DNA from: Rhinopomastus cyanomelas
Taxonomy: Eukaryota; Chordata; Aves; Bucerotiformes; Rhinopomastidae
Direction: 5' to 3'
Length of the DNA stretch: 64,000 nt
Assembly: GCA_013400115.1 (NCBI GenBank)
Contig: VXBP01008211.1
Span: forward strand, 62,001-126,000
Numbering within the stretch: position 1 is the first letter of the stretch; each line of letters opens with the position of its first letter. Positions 1 to 10,613 of the stretch are shown in pieces. The notes under the pieces were generated by a model. That model searched no databases and had not been told where the DNA came from. It saw nothing but the letters and a program-made list of their open reading frames with translations. The translations under genes and the position numbers were made by a program.

Positions 1-344
1 AGTCTTAAACATTATGAAAGCCAGAGCTAGTGGGCACAGCAGACAGAGCTGAACTCTGGTGAATCCCCAGGTGAAAACAACAGTCGTGGCTAATGAAAAT
101 TTGGGGGTGGAGGGGCCGTGGTTAGAAATAAAATCAGAAAGAATCAATCCAATCTAAAGTACTTTCCACTTTCCCTAATTTCATTTGACTGAGCACAGAG
201 CCAGCTGCATCACAGAGTTTGAGGTGTTCCCTGCATGTAAGCCCACACGAGTTTATGCAGCCCACCAGGTGGAATCTGTAAGCCACTGACTGTCCTAGGC
301 TTCATCCAGTGACACACCTGAGTCACAGAGGTGTAGGAGACAGC
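1..344. other. Unique non-coding stretch
   Basis: No repeat, RNA gene or convincing exon is visible. The sequence is of mixed composition and runs into the first CR1 copy. Confidence 0.5.
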
Positions 345-712
345 GAAAGATGAGACTGAGGGGTGACCTCATTCATGTTGATAAATGTGTGAAGGGTGGG
401 TGTCAGGAGGATGGAGACAGGCTCTGCTCAGGGGCATCTAGTGATAGGACGAGGTGCAGTGGGTGTGAGCTGGAGCATAGGAGGTTCCACATCTATATGA
501 GAGAGAACTTCTTCCCAGTGAGGGTGACTGAGCACTGGAAGGGGCTGCCCCAGGGGGGTGGTGGAGTCTCCTTCTCTGGAGACATTTCAAACCCACCTGG
601 GTATCTTCCTGTGTGACTTGGTCTAGGTGATGCTGCTGTGGCAGGGGGATTGGACTGGACTAGATGATGTTTCGAGGTCCCTTCCAGTCCCTAATGTTCT
701 GCGATTCTGTGA
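345..712 (+). mobile_element. CR1 retrotransposon, young subfamily, ORF2 C-terminus plus 3' UTR
   Basis: This is a 5'-truncated copy of the CR1-type LINE that dominates the window. In the sense direction it encodes the C-terminal part of ORF2, the endonuclease/reverse-transcriptase polyprotein used for target-primed reverse transcription. Recognisable strings are RGDLI, KGGCQEDG, RRFHI and EHWKGLPQG. A short 3' UTR (CTGCTGTGGCAGGGGGATTG, then GGTCCCTTCCAGTCCCTAAT) follows and the copy ends with the octamer tail TTCTGCGATTCTGTGA. In better copies the frame ends DLV-stop at the TAG of GGTCTAGG. Here an extra C before the G run (CCCCAGGGGGG) shifts the frame, so translation ends early at GYLPV. 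The copy is dead and non-autonomous. Boundaries are good to about 10 bases. Confidence 0.9.
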
Positions 713-810
713 CTCCTTGCACTTTTCTGAAGAGGTACCAGTTTGCCTGGGTTCCACGTGTGAAAGTGAAAACTACCAAAAGAAAAGAGAATAAGCACAG
801 CCAGTTTGTT

Positions 811-882
811 TCACAGGATCCCAGAACATTAGGGATTGGAGGGGACCTCCAAAGACCATCTAGTCCAATCCCCCAGCCAGAG
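811..882 (-). mobile_element. CR1 young subfamily, 3' tail fragment
   Basis: The antisense signature CAGAACATTAGGGATTGG is followed by GACCTCCAAAGACCATCTAG and CCAATCCCCCAGCC. Only the last 70 or so bases of the element are present, and homology is lost after CCAGCCAGAG. Confidence 0.87.
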
Positions 883-1414
883 TTTTGAGATCACTCAGGC
901 AATGGATGGCTCCTGCAGCACTTGTACAGTACCAAGCGCAGCAGTGTGCAGGTCATCGCAGGAATCCCCAAGGTCCACTGTAATGTATGTAATGAGTAAT
1001 AATGCAGCCTCCTGCTGCTTCCTGTGTCTCTAGCTGCTGCGCTGACCTTCTCCTGCTAGTGCACATGTCAGCTGGCTCCATTTGCCTCTGGAATTAGCAT
1101 TAAAATGGCAATCCTTAGAGATTATGCTGCAGCCAAAGTAATGATAATGGAGATTTGGAGATCATTTCTAGGGTTTTAGAAAGCATATTTTAAGAAGCAA
1201 CGCTCTTCCACTGGCAATATGGAGCTAAGCTAAAACTTGCTGTTTGTTTTGCTTACACGAAGGAGGAGATAAATTTATCCCTCTCTTATTGCCAAGACGG
1301 CCCGTGGATGTGCTTGTCAAAGCAATGCCATTAACAAGATTTTACTGTGAGTTTATCTTAATTGAAAGAATAAACGTTTTCCCTTTCTAAAATAAACTGC
1401 TGCACACATGGGCA
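883..1414. other. Unique non-coding stretch
   Basis: Nothing recognisable. The sequence is moderately AT-rich, and no reading frame or repeat stands out. Confidence 0.5.
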
Positions 1415-1500
1415 TTCACAGAATGACAGAACATTAGGGACTGGAAGGGACCTCCAAAGATCATCTAGCCCAGTCCCGCTGCCTCAACAGGATCCTCCAA
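1415..1500 (-). mobile_element. CR1 young subfamily, 3' tail fragment
   Basis: TCACAGAATGACAGAACATT, GGGACTGGAAGGGACC and CAACAGGATCC mark the reverse complement of the element's 3' end. The part equivalent to CTGCTGTGGCAG is altered (CTGCCTCAACAG). Confidence 0.87.
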
Positions 1501-1950
1501 TCTTTGATCAGATTTCACAAGGAAAGATAAACTAGTTCAGTTTAAAAATCAGATCAATGCTCCCACGACAGATGGAAGGACACAATCCATGATAAACAAT
1601 AATTCCCAGACACCGAAGACAACGGTTCATGACACTGTGCAAGGATATTGTGTCTTGGAGGGTTCCTATCGTGCTGTATGTCAAAGCTGTTATACAGCAA
1701 ACCTAATACTTCTGTGTTACTACAGTGTGTTTTATACATTTACATCCCCTGCCCTGTAGGTAAAGCTCAGTAGGATGATACTGTCACAACTGATTTTCAA
1801 GACCATATGAAAGTGCAGAGGGAAACAGGATTAAGAAATAGCACAGAACACAGCCCCTGAAACAGAAGCTTTCTTGTTCTAAAGACAATCCTTATGGTTT
1901 TTAACTCTAAATTTGAGTTTACACTGCATGCTTATTGATTTTTTCTAGTG
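1501..1950. other. Unique non-coding stretch
   Basis: Nothing recognised. A 61-codon minus-strand frame at 1554-1739 resembles no known protein. Confidence 0.5.
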
Positions 1951-1958
1951 AATATATA

Positions 1959-1990
<32 letters not shown>
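1951..1990. repeat. Compound (TA)n(TG)n(TA)n microsatellite
   Basis: About 40 bases of alternating purine-pyrimidine sequence: a short TA run, about eight TG units, then about eight TA units and a short A run. It directly precedes an older CR1 tail. It is likely to vary in length between individuals and is a potential Z-DNA or cruciform former. Confidence 0.95.
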
Positions 1991-1991
<1 letters not shown>

Positions 1992-1995
1992 AAAT

Positions 1996-2065
1996 GATAG
2001 AGTAGGGTTGCTGGTTGGACTCGATGATCCTAAGGGTCTTTCCCAACCTGAATGATTCTGTGATA
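1996..2065 (+). mobile_element. Older CR1 family, 3' tail
   Basis: GGTTGGACTCGATGATCC, GGGTCTTTCCCAACCTGAAT and GATTCTGTGATA are the standard 3' end of an older avian CR1 family. It is distinct from the young subfamily, which reads GGTCCCTTCCAATCCCTAAT. Only about 70 bases remain. Confidence 0.82.
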
Positions 2066-2359
2066 CTTCTGGACTCCTTTGCATACACTAATTCTGCATG
2101 CAGCTTATAAGAAAATGCACTGATTTTTGCAACTCCTGCTATTAAGAATGTGAATAAATACAGTTAAGTGCTGTCCTTTATGGATTGTTAGCATCCTGAG
2201 TATTGTCTTAGCATGCCAAACCTAAAACATTCCTGTCTAGATCAGAATCTTAAAATATGAATACTTCAAGTCAAAAAGTGTACCTTAATCTGGCAAAGAA
2301 AGATGAAATTCAATTTAGTCCAGAAAATATAGAGAATACCCAACAGTCAAGGAACTAGA

Positions 2360-2532
2360 TGGGGATGTTTAAAACCCACCTGCACATGTTCCTGTGTGAC
2401 TTGGTCTAGGTGATGCTGCTGTGGCAGGGGGTTTGACTTGGTCTAGGTGGTCCTGCTCTGGTAGGGGGATTGGACTGGAATGGATGATCTTTCAAGGTCC
2501 CTTCCAGTCCCTAATGTTCTGTCATTCTGTGC
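2360..2532 (+). mobile_element. CR1 young subfamily, 3' end with internal 37-bp duplication
   Basis: The copy begins at GATGTTTAAAACCCACCTG and ends TTCTGTCATTCTGTG. The segment around the ORF2 stop (GACTTGGTCTAGG) occurs twice in tandem, at 2398-2434 and 2435-2471. The two units differ at a few bases (GATGCTGCTGTGGC against GGTCCTGCTCTGGT), so the duplication is not recent or the units diverged afterwards. Confidence 0.88.
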
Positions 2533-3677
2533 GAGAACCCTACATGCAGCATTTACCGACACACTCACTCTTCCCTTTATTAATACAACAAGAAATGGAA
2601 CTATCCAAGAAAACTCTGCCTGGGTACCAAGGACAGAAGAGAAGGGTCTGCTCAGACTGTGCAAGCCTGGCAGCCTTATTTACATGGACAGCCACGCTGA
2701 GCTTTGAACTTTACACAGAGGCTCAGCACTCACATACATTATTAAACACGGGCTACGGCGCACGGAGCCCCCCCTCCAGACACTGTGAGGACAGAAATGA
2801 ACCAGGCTTGGCTGACTCAGCACCACTTGCTGTGCAAATAGATGCCCTGAAGTCCTTGGGGTTATGAAACCCTGCTCTCCCCCTCCACTCCCCTGCCTGT
2901 TATTAGTGGGCTGGCACCAGGCTGGCAGCTGCAGGCAGCTCATCCCTATTCAGTTGTCAGAGGGATGTGGAGCCAGGACAAGCAGCACCAGCCTTGCAGG
3001 AAAAGGCGGGGTGCTTCAGGGGAGACTGTGCCCATGTAACCAGCACCACTCCAGAAACAAACAGATCAGGATAACATGTTGTCCCAGGACAACTTCCCAC
3101 GCTGCTTGCCAGCCTCCACAGCACAGACAGGTGCTCATCTGAGGCAGAGGTACTGCAGTGCCAGAGCCCACCTTCACATCCTATCCATCCAGGGTTTCTT
3201 CCTGATGGCTTCCAGATCCTGCTTCTGACTGACACTTAGTATCTCAATTTACATTGTTGTTTTATAATTTGGAACAAGAGAAATGGAACCTGCTTCCTGA
3301 TCAAAGAATCACCTAGAAAGCGCAAGGTTTGGGGTTGACTGTGCGTACAAGTCCTCAGCCCGAGCCCAGCCCATGTGGACATGCCAGCAGCAATTCCTGG
3401 GTTAACTGGGCAGTTTATGAACCCCTCAAGTGCTGGCCCTGTCTCCAGCACTGGTAATCCATCCCAGGCAAGGCTTTGGACCCACATGAACCAGTCTGCA
3501 GGGGCTCTAAGACTGTGCACAGGAATAATCACCCCGTGCCGACACAGTTGCCTTCAGATGCTCAAGATCAACATGTTGAAGTATGGTCCTTCTCCAAATA
3601 GGCTCCTTCACACAAAGGCAAAAGAACCAAATCAACAGCAGATAGAAAACAAAGGGTGGGCACAAGGAGAAGAGCAA
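2533..3677. other. Unique GC-richer stretch without recognisable gene
   Basis: Composition is more GC-rich than the surroundings, and frames of 70-150 codons overlap on both strands, as expected in GC-rich non-coding DNA. I recognise no domain, splice pattern or repeat. A C/T-rich patch lies at about 2766-2780. Confidence 0.45.
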
Positions 3678-3751
3678 GACTTGATCTAGGTGATCCTGCT
3701 GTGGTACAGTAGAGGTCCCTCCCAATCCCTAATGTTGGGTGATTCTGTGAA
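3678..3751 (+). mobile_element. CR1 young subfamily, 3' tail with internal deletion
   Basis: GACTTGATCTAGGTGATCC is followed by GTGGTACAGTAGAGGTCCCT, so most of the GGGGGATTGGACTGGATGAT block is missing. The end is GGGTGATTCTGTGA. Confidence 0.85.
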
Positions 3752-4590
3752 AACCACCCGACGACGTGCATTTAGCTCGTGAGAAGCTGCTCCCGTAACG
3801 AGAAAGATGCACCAATGCTTAAGTAATTACAAAATTAACTTAATTGCTCTCCTTTGGGAAGTAACTGTGTTGATGATGGGCTGTTCTAACAAGTTTCTGT
3901 CCTCTGCCAGCCTCTGGAAGGAGAAGCACTTCATTTTAAAACGCTTACTTGCCAGTGCTCCGGCGTTAATACCTCTGATCATTCTCACGGTATCAGCACC
4001 GCTTCCCTGCCTCTACTCAACTTTTAACTGACATGTCAGAGCTGTAATTTTCATCAATGAATACAAATGCAATGCATTTTTAAATGGCAGAATTACTCAT
4101 TAACTTCACAGACTCTCTTATCTCCTAGTGACTGACCATCCCGGAGCTGTCTAACCGAGATCGCCTTAGGGAGTTGTGCCGCTATCAGCTGAAGTAGCGC
4201 AAGTCTTTGAAGTCCTTCTCTTGTAGCATCAAGTTAAAAAGAAAACACTGCCTCCAAAGAATTCTAATTACAGGATTTCATTTCTCAGAACATAGTTTTA
4301 TACTGACCCAAGACAGTTCAAGGTACACACATCTTTTTCTTGTCACCATGATAGACTCATAAAGCAAAACCAACCATTTCAAATGTTTCCCATGCCAGAA
4401 AGTTTTATATATGTGGGTAAAAAACCACTAAGGTCAGACATCATCTCCAATAAAAGAAATTAAACTGTGATGAGGACTAAAAACCAGGTCATTCATCTGC
4501 TTTGCAGTCCCATCTAGTGTGGCTATGTAGAGTATTTACCATCGTTCGTGTGCAAACAGATTGATGGGAGTGGGACAGAATGCAGCAAAC
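3752..4590. other. Unique AT-rich stretch
   Basis: No gene or repeat recognised. Several TTAATTA-like and AATTAC runs, and a short frame at 3807-4031 without similarity I can name. Confidence 0.5.
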
Positions 4591-4845
4591 TCAGAATCAC
4601 TCCAGTTGGAAAAGACCGCTGAGATGAACGAGTCCAACCATGCACCCTACAAGTTCACCCCTAAACCACATCCCTCAACTCCTCATCCAAATGATCTTTA
4701 AACACATCCAGCGATGGCGACTCACTCACCTCCCTGGGAAGCCCGTTCCAGTGCTTGACCACCCTTGATGGGAAAAAATTCTTCCAAACATCAAGTCTAA
4801 ACCTCCCCTGTTGTAATTTGAACGCGCAACCCATCCAGCCCCACA
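4591..4845 (-). mobile_element. Older CR1 family, 3'-terminal segment
   Basis: Antisense CR1: TCAGAATCACTCCAGTTGGA at its 3' end, then CATCCCTCAACTCCTCATCC, CTCCCTGGGAAGCCCGTTCC and AAACCTCCCCTG. It ends near AATTTGAACGCGC, where it stops matching the next segment. Confidence 0.8.
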
Positions 4846-4859
4846 GACTTGTTTATGTC

Positions 4860-5102
4860 CAAGAGGTGTGGCAGGTGTGACCACTCCCTTCCCAGCTGTG
4901 ATGGCCTCATTCTGCTTCCCCTCTCCCAGCTGATGAGGCCTTTTGTCCACTAGTTCCACTGCTAAAGACTGAGGCAAAGTGGGCATTGAGCACCTCAGCC
5001 TTTTCCTCATCATCTGTTACTAGGTTTCCCTCTGAATCCCAAAGAGGATGGAGACTCTGGTCCTCCTTTTGATACTAATGCCTTTGTAGGAGCTTATTTC
5101 TA
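4860..5102 (-). mobile_element. Older CR1 family, upstream internal segment
   Basis: The stretch from AAGACTGAGGCAAAGTGGGC through CACCTCAGCCTTTTCCTCAT to CTGGTCCTCCTTTTGATACT matches, from memory, an internal region of avian and reptilian CR1 well upstream of the 3' end. It sits beside the 3'-terminal segment without the sequence normally between them. This is one internally deleted copy or two abutting fragments. Confidence 0.65.
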
Positions 5103-5785
5103 CATATACTGATATGTAGATACACGTATTATATGTAGACAGGCAGCCATGAAGCGATGGCTTTGTGCTCCCTGCTCCCAGCAAACAGACATTAAAGTTC
5201 CATGAGCAAACGTTATTGCTGCTCAGAACATTCTGTCTGCCAACTTAAAAAGAGTGATCCAGGGTCACCAGCTTCGTAACCAACTCTGTGAGTAGGGCAG
5301 AGACACAGGCTCGACCGAGCGTCCTCCCGCAGTCATCGACATTGTTTGCGTTGCGGACTGCATGCTAATTTTTCTACAGGGAGCACTTAGTGTTAAATTA
5401 TAAAGCAATAATTTCTGAACATAAAAATCCTACTGGGAAATGATATAACCTGAGCATTACAGAGGCAGTATGTCTAACTGATTAATTACACCAACTTAAG
5501 AATTCCAAGTTGCCTGTATTTAGCCGACTGGGAAATGCACTTTTCATGGCATTTCTAGTGTTGTGTTAATCCCCAGCATTTCAATTTATCCAGACAGTCA
5601 CAGAACTGCACAGCGATCGATCCTAACTTTGTCTTACAAGATGATCCCTGGTATAAAACCTTACTCATTCATTAGGAGTTCAGGTGCAATAGAAATAGTG
5701 ATTAATGAAAAGACAAAAGACATTAATTCTATGAATTTTTGGATACCATTCAATAGGAGACAAAGGGATGAGCTTTCCTAAAACC
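5103..5785. other. Unique stretch with small hairpin and CpG cluster
   Basis: CTACATATACTGATATGTAG near 5101-5119 has 7-base self-complementary arms. Seven CpG dinucleotides lie between 5312 and 5355 in a CpG-poor neighbourhood. No gene or repeat recognised. Confidence 0.5.
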
Positions 5786-5889
5786 TGCCTGGTTGTGGAG
5801 TCTCCTCCTCTGGAGATGTTTAAGACCTGCCTGGATGTGTTCCTGTGTGACTTGATCTAGGGGATCCTGCTGTAGCAGGGGGATTGGAT
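5786..5889 (+). mobile_element. CR1 young subfamily, fragment lacking the tail
   Basis: GGTTGTGGAGTCTCCTCCTC to CTGTAGCAGGGGGATTGGAT. The copy stops before GGTCCCTTCC, so the terminal 50 or so bases and the octamer tail are missing. The ORF2 stop is intact as ATCTAGG. Confidence 0.85.
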
Positions 5890-6635
5890 AACATCCTCTT
5901 TCATTTCTCCCTCCCTGAAATCACTTTGTCACAAATTCAAAAACCTTGGTCATCCCCTGAAACTCCTTAAATATTCTGATCAATTAGTCTGCAGTGGTTT
6001 AGCTGGAGATCATCATAGCTTTGCCATCACTCTTCAGCAGGTAACATAGGTAACTACAGAGTTAGATTGAGACCAGAAAACGAGAATCAGACAGTACAGA
6101 TGTCCTCCTCCAAGGAAAAGGAGCAACACTTGCCCTCCTCCAAGGAGAAGTGCTCTAAGGAATGGAGAAAACAGAACGGGAGACACGATAACAGCCTTTG
6201 TTTATCTCAAAATTCCTTTCCTGTAGCTTAGTAATGTATCAGAGAGAGTTTCTTAAACACTGCAAAGTTCTACTTGGACGAGGAGACATCTGGTGTGAGA
6301 TTTGGGAGCAGACTTGATGCAGAAAAGTTGTCTTCCAACCCCTGTGTGCCCTGACCAAGCACGCCTCCTGACTCGCATCCAAAACACAGAGCAAAACCAC
6401 TGTACAGCCAAATTATGCTGGATGCCATTCTCAAGTGTCAAAAGCTCTGCTTTTAATTAGCCCAATTTTAATTCTTCAAGTTCAGACTTTCTGTCAGGAT
6501 GACAACAGGAGGATCCCTTGAGGCTTGTACTTTCTGGAGGTATGGATTAGAAGAATGAGCCAATGCATCCTGATCCAAAAATGCTGCCATAGAATGAATT
6601 AAACCTCAGTACTGTGCAGATCAGAAGGGGTAACT
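5890..6635. other. Unique stretch with 30-bp tandem duplication
   Basis: Two similar 30-base units at 6101-6130 and 6131-6160 share CCTCCTCCAAGGA. Otherwise nothing recognised. A 62-codon minus frame at 6253-6441 is unremarkable. Confidence 0.55.
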
Positions 6636-6779
6636 TCTGTGGAGTCTCCTTCTCTGGAGGCATTTCAAACCCACCTGCATGTGTTCCTGTGCGACTCGGT
6701 CTAGGTGACCCTGCTCTGGCAGAGGGACTGGGCTAGATGATCTTTCGAGGTCCCTTCCAGCCCCTAATGTTCTGTGATA
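6636..6779 (+). mobile_element. CR1 young subfamily, 3' end
   Basis: TGTGGAGTCTCCTTCTCTGG, then GACTCGGTCTAGGTGACC and GGTCCCTTCCAGCCCCTAAT, ending TTCTGTGATA. The tail has only one octamer. Confidence 0.89.
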
Positions 6780-7317
6780 TCTTCACTTGGAATCACAGAC
6801 TGAAAACAACATTAGTCTAAACCTGCATTTTTTTAACAAGCAAGTCATTGAAAGAAGTGGCCCCCATTTCCATGGGCTGCACCCCACAGTTCTCTGCAGT
6901 GACTCCACGTCAACTCGGCTCTGTCTGTGCTGATAGCATCTGGAGACAGGAGAGCATATTTTTTGTTTTCTTCCTTCCTCTTAGTTTTTCATTTATTCTG
7001 GATGTACGTCAGCAAGCTAACAGATGTGAAGTGCTAATTCAGAGGTTTCACAACAGTTTACAACATCACTACACTGACAGGTTTAATGAGTTTTATGGAG
7101 GGAGATACATAACACAGCAGGGATGAGAATTCCACTTTCTTCATATTACCAGTTGCTATCACAGTGAAGAAGCCTTTTCATTTCTGATTTGTACATTCAT
7201 GTGCACAGTTACTAAATCCCAAAACATCAGCAGTATGATGGTGGAGAAACACGGGGCTGCACAAGTGCATCTGAATTAACAAACCTTTGTCAATGGTCGT
7301 GCCAAAGTTACTTGAAG
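6780..7317. other. Unique non-coding stretch
   Basis: Nothing recognised. A 92-codon plus frame at 6848-7126 includes a hydrophobic run, but shows no domain, splice sites or conserved motif I can name. Confidence 0.5.
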
Positions 7318-7411
7318 AATCACAGAACATTAGGGATTGGAAGGGACCTACAAGGATCATCCAGTCCAATCCCCCTGCCACAGCAGGATCACCTAGACCA
7401 AGCTGCTCAGG
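7318..7411 (-). mobile_element. CR1 young subfamily, 3' tail
   Basis: AATCACAGAACATTAGGGAT, GATCATCCAGTCCAATCCCC and CACAGCAGGATCACCTAGAC show the antisense 3' end through the ORF2 stop (CTAGAC). It is lost after AAGCTGCTCAGG. Confidence 0.89.
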
Positions 7412-9267
7412 AGCTAGCTCTTGACCAATGCAGCAACCAACTCAGGTTCTGAAGGCTGTTCCAATGAGGCCCTTCCACATAGAAAAACCACATTGAGGAT
7501 TTTCTCCTTTAAAAATGAAAGACTAAGAGTAATCAAACAAAACAAGGCATTTGCTGCACAATCACTTCCATAAGAGGGCAAAGAGAACCTGGGTTTGTCA
7601 TTTTGCCCAACACATCAAGGCACTAGAAAAATGCAGATGCAAGGCAGAACTGTTCAGCGCTGCAGTCTTAAACCACTGCCGTCGCTGCAAGGGATATTTC
7701 CACCCTGCAGGATGCTGTCTGTAAGAACAAGTTCCTACACAGTTCCTACCTATTATACCTGCAGGACATAATGAGATTTGAAAGATTCAGTGCTGTGTGA
7801 GTGATGCTTTCACACAGAAGTAGCTTTCCTAAAGAAGTAAAGGTGTCTATGGATGGATTGCCTATCTGTCTGCTTACCTGTCTCCTTATATAATAACTTG
7901 GTGGAATCACACTGAAACACATTTGACACCACATTATGGTCTCCGTGATAATAACACTCCTACAAGTTCTGTGAAAATGAGCAGACAGAGCCAAGAGAAT
8001 CTAAACCAGTGTCTCTAGCAAGAACTAGACAATTAAAGCCTTTAGGCAGTAGCTGGCTCACAAATCAGCATAAACCCATAAACTAGCTGTGAAACAAATG
8101 GCTCTGTCAAGCCCTCGGTGCAACAGACCACTGAGATATCAGCTTGGGTCTTGAAAGCAAGAGTCTGCCTCATCACCACAGTCCTGTGCCCAGAAGAGTA
8201 ATTCCATCACCTCCGTAAGAACACACATTATTTTGAGTCAATTTGAGGACAATTGCTGCTGGCTGCACTGTGCTGTGTCACAGACATACAAAATGCTCTT
8301 CAAGTGGATCTTTTTCCTAATCTGTATTTCATTTTAGCCATAATTAAGTCATTTACAATAATAATGGAAAGTAAGAACAGGAGAAAACTATTCAGTCAAG
8401 CTGAAAATGTGTAATACTAACATCAGCTTAAGATCACAGACACAGCTTGATTCAGCTGTTGAACTAAAACACTGCTTCCCAGCCCATGAAAAACCATCAG
8501 TTTAAAAACACATGATAAAAAGTAAAAGTGTTAGGACCTCTAGCAGTTAACTATTAAAATCACTTCTATATAAGCAGAATCTCCACCGTGGAAATGACTT
8601 GGAAATGAGTATTATTGAAAAATGCATTGACCTTGGATTAAAGCAGTAAAATCACTGTTCTCTTAGTGCTAAGGAATCTCCTACAATCCTGTTTCAAGAC
8701 CTTCCAGTTTTATCAGGCTGACACATTTCTGCCGAAGACATAAAGATTAAAGCACAATGCAGACATTTGCTCAAGGTGCAAAAAGATCTATGCTCCTCAC
8801 TTGAACAAACACACAGCTCATTTTCCCCCTCCATTAATGAGTAAGTGCTCAAGGAGCTGAATGGAGGTTTAGTCATTTGACTCTGGTTTCAGTCAAGCAG
8901 AGTCTTGTTGCTAAAATCTCAATTACTGCTTTGAGAATTGAAGTGCTGATGGAGACCCTGTTTATGCCGTGTTCCTCCTGCAGGCTGCCTATAGCAAGAT
9001 ACTTTCTTCATTATGGAACAAGTCACTTGGCTCCGAATGACAGCAGAACAACGACCGTCGTATTTCGCATGAACTTGTTGGCGACAGCCTTTGAACGCTG
9101 CTCCAGTCGACGTTCAATATCTCAACGTTCATTCTAATCCTGGGTACAGACATCTATAAGCCTCGCTGACTTGAAGACAAGGCTGCCAAATTACTAAGCT
9201 GGAATGCCACTTTCACTGCTGGGCTGTCTGAAATGGAAAGCTTTAGCAGTGGTCAATGCCCAGTGTC
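7412..9267. other. Long repeat-free unique stretch
   Basis: About 1.86 kb with no CR1. It is AT-rich, with a CpG-dense patch at 9034-9127 (ten CpG) that contains GTCGAC and two copies of ACGTTCA. An 86-codon frame at 8877-9137 overlaps the patch but matches nothing I recognise. Confidence 0.5.
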
Positions 9268-9347
9268 CGGCCTAGGTGGTCCTGCTGTGGCAGGGGGACT
9301 GGACTAGATGATCTTTTGAGGTTCCTTCCAATCCCTAATGTTCTGTC
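9268..9347 (+). mobile_element. CR1 young subfamily, 3' tail
   Basis: GGCCTAGGTGGTCCTGCTGT to TTCCAATCCCTAATGTTCTG. This 80-base copy starts almost exactly at the ORF2 stop codon. Confidence 0.88.
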
Positions 9348-9532
9348 AAACACTCCTTGCTGATTTGACTACGGAGCATTTGTGAGTTAGAAAGTATCTA
9401 AAAAGTAGGTACATCACCCCAAATACAGAATATGTTGAGTACAAACAGCGAAACAGGCAGTAACGACAGTACTTCACTACATAGCTACTCAGCAAATATT
9501 TCTATATTAATTTCAACAACTTCTGTAATAAA

Positions 9533-10116
9533 ATCACAGAATCACAGAACATTAGGGATTGGAAGGGACCTCAAAAGACCATCCAGTCCAATCCCCCACC
9601 ACAGCAGGATCACCTAGACCAAGTCACACTGGAACATATCCAGGTATCCACCCGTTTAAACATCTCCAGAGACAGAGACTCCACCAGCCCCCCTGGGCAG
9701 GCCCTTCCAGTGCTTCTTCACCCTCACTGTGAAGAAGTTCCTACACATATTGGTGTGGAACCTCCTCTGTTCCAGCTGACACCCACTGCCCCTTGTCCTG
9801 CCACTGGATGACACTAAGCAGAGCCTGGCTCCATCCTCCTGACACCCACCTTTTCCATATTTATAAATATTAATGAGGTCACCCCTCAGTCTCCTTTTCT
9901 CCAAGCTAAGGAGACCCAGCTCCCTCAGCCTTTCCTCATCAGGGAGGTGTTCTACTCCCTTCTCCAGCAGTTGTGTCCCCCAGAACTGGGCACAATATTC
10001 CAGATGTGTTCTCACCAGGTCAGAGTAAAGGGGGGAGGAGAACTCTCAACCTGCCAACCACCTCCTTTCTGATCCACTCCAGGATGCTGCTGGCCTTCTT
10101 GGCCACAAGGGCAGTA
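9533..10116 (-). mobile_element. CR1 young subfamily, longest copy, large part of ORF2 C-terminus
   Basis: At about 584 bp this is the longest young CR1 here. On the minus strand it reads from the AKKASSILEW-type region (frame at 10046-10264, fused to unrelated sequence upstream) into a 119-codon frame at 9656-10015. That frame has RTHLEYCAQFWGTQ, RLRELGLLSLEKRRLRGDLI, KGGCQEDGARLC and KHWKGLPRG, in the order expected for a CR1 ORF2 C-terminus. The joint between the two frames and a shortened stretch after QLLEKG (compare the copy at 41113) show a frameshift and a small deletion. The 3' UTR and a double octamer tail (TCACAGAATCACAGAACATT in antisense) are complete. It is not functional. Confidence 0.92.
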
Positions 10117-10530
10117 ACGTATTTGATTTTTTTATTCTAGACCTCAGATAACAAATGAGGATGATTCCAAAATGCAAAATTACTTTCCCACAATCTACGA
10201 TACACCACTGATCCTTTAAAAGTCTGCTGTACACCACAGTCTCTCCTTCACTTAGTCGAGTCATGAAGATAAATGTACATGGACAGTAGCTAAAAATAGC
10301 TGAGCTGTGTCTAAGAGATACAGAAAACTATACACACATACTCTCACACACAGAACTATGCAGACAGATGTCTATACACACAGACAGCAAGTCAGCTTGA
10401 TGTGATTGTGTGATCCTACCTACTGCCAAAAGAACAGCAGAGCGACCGAACACTGCATCCCTTCTGTTACAGAGACACTTGGCTGTTTCCTCTCTCTCAC
10501 TCTTCTGAAAGGACAAGCGTACAAACGTGC
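10117..10530. other. Unique stretch with CA-rich low-complexity DNA
   Basis: A degenerate CA/CT-rich patch with repeated TATACACACA occupies about 10327-10388. Otherwise nothing recognised. Confidence 0.55.
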
Positions 10531-10613
10531 ACTGGGTCTAGGTGGTCCTGCTGTGGCAGGGGTTGGACTAGATGATCTTTTGAGGTCCCTTCCAACCCCT
10601 AATGTTCTGAGAT
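10531..10613 (+). mobile_element. CR1 young subfamily, 3' tail
   Basis: CTGGGTCTAGGTGGTCCTGC to CCTTCCAACCCCTAATGTTC, ending with the decayed tail TGAGATAC. Like the copy at 9268 it begins just before the ORF2 stop. Confidence 0.87.

Noticed and set aside
2421..2867. 148-codon plus-strand frame
   Set aside because: The N-terminal third is CR1 3' UTR (WMIFQGPFQSLMFC). The rest overlaps frames on the other strand in GC-rich DNA.
7412..9267. CR1-free intervals as evidence of selective constraint (also 18378-20533, 43268-45938, 48339-50693)
   Set aside because: With about 70 insertions in 64 kb, gaps of 2-3 kb are expected by chance, so absence of repeats alone is not evidence.
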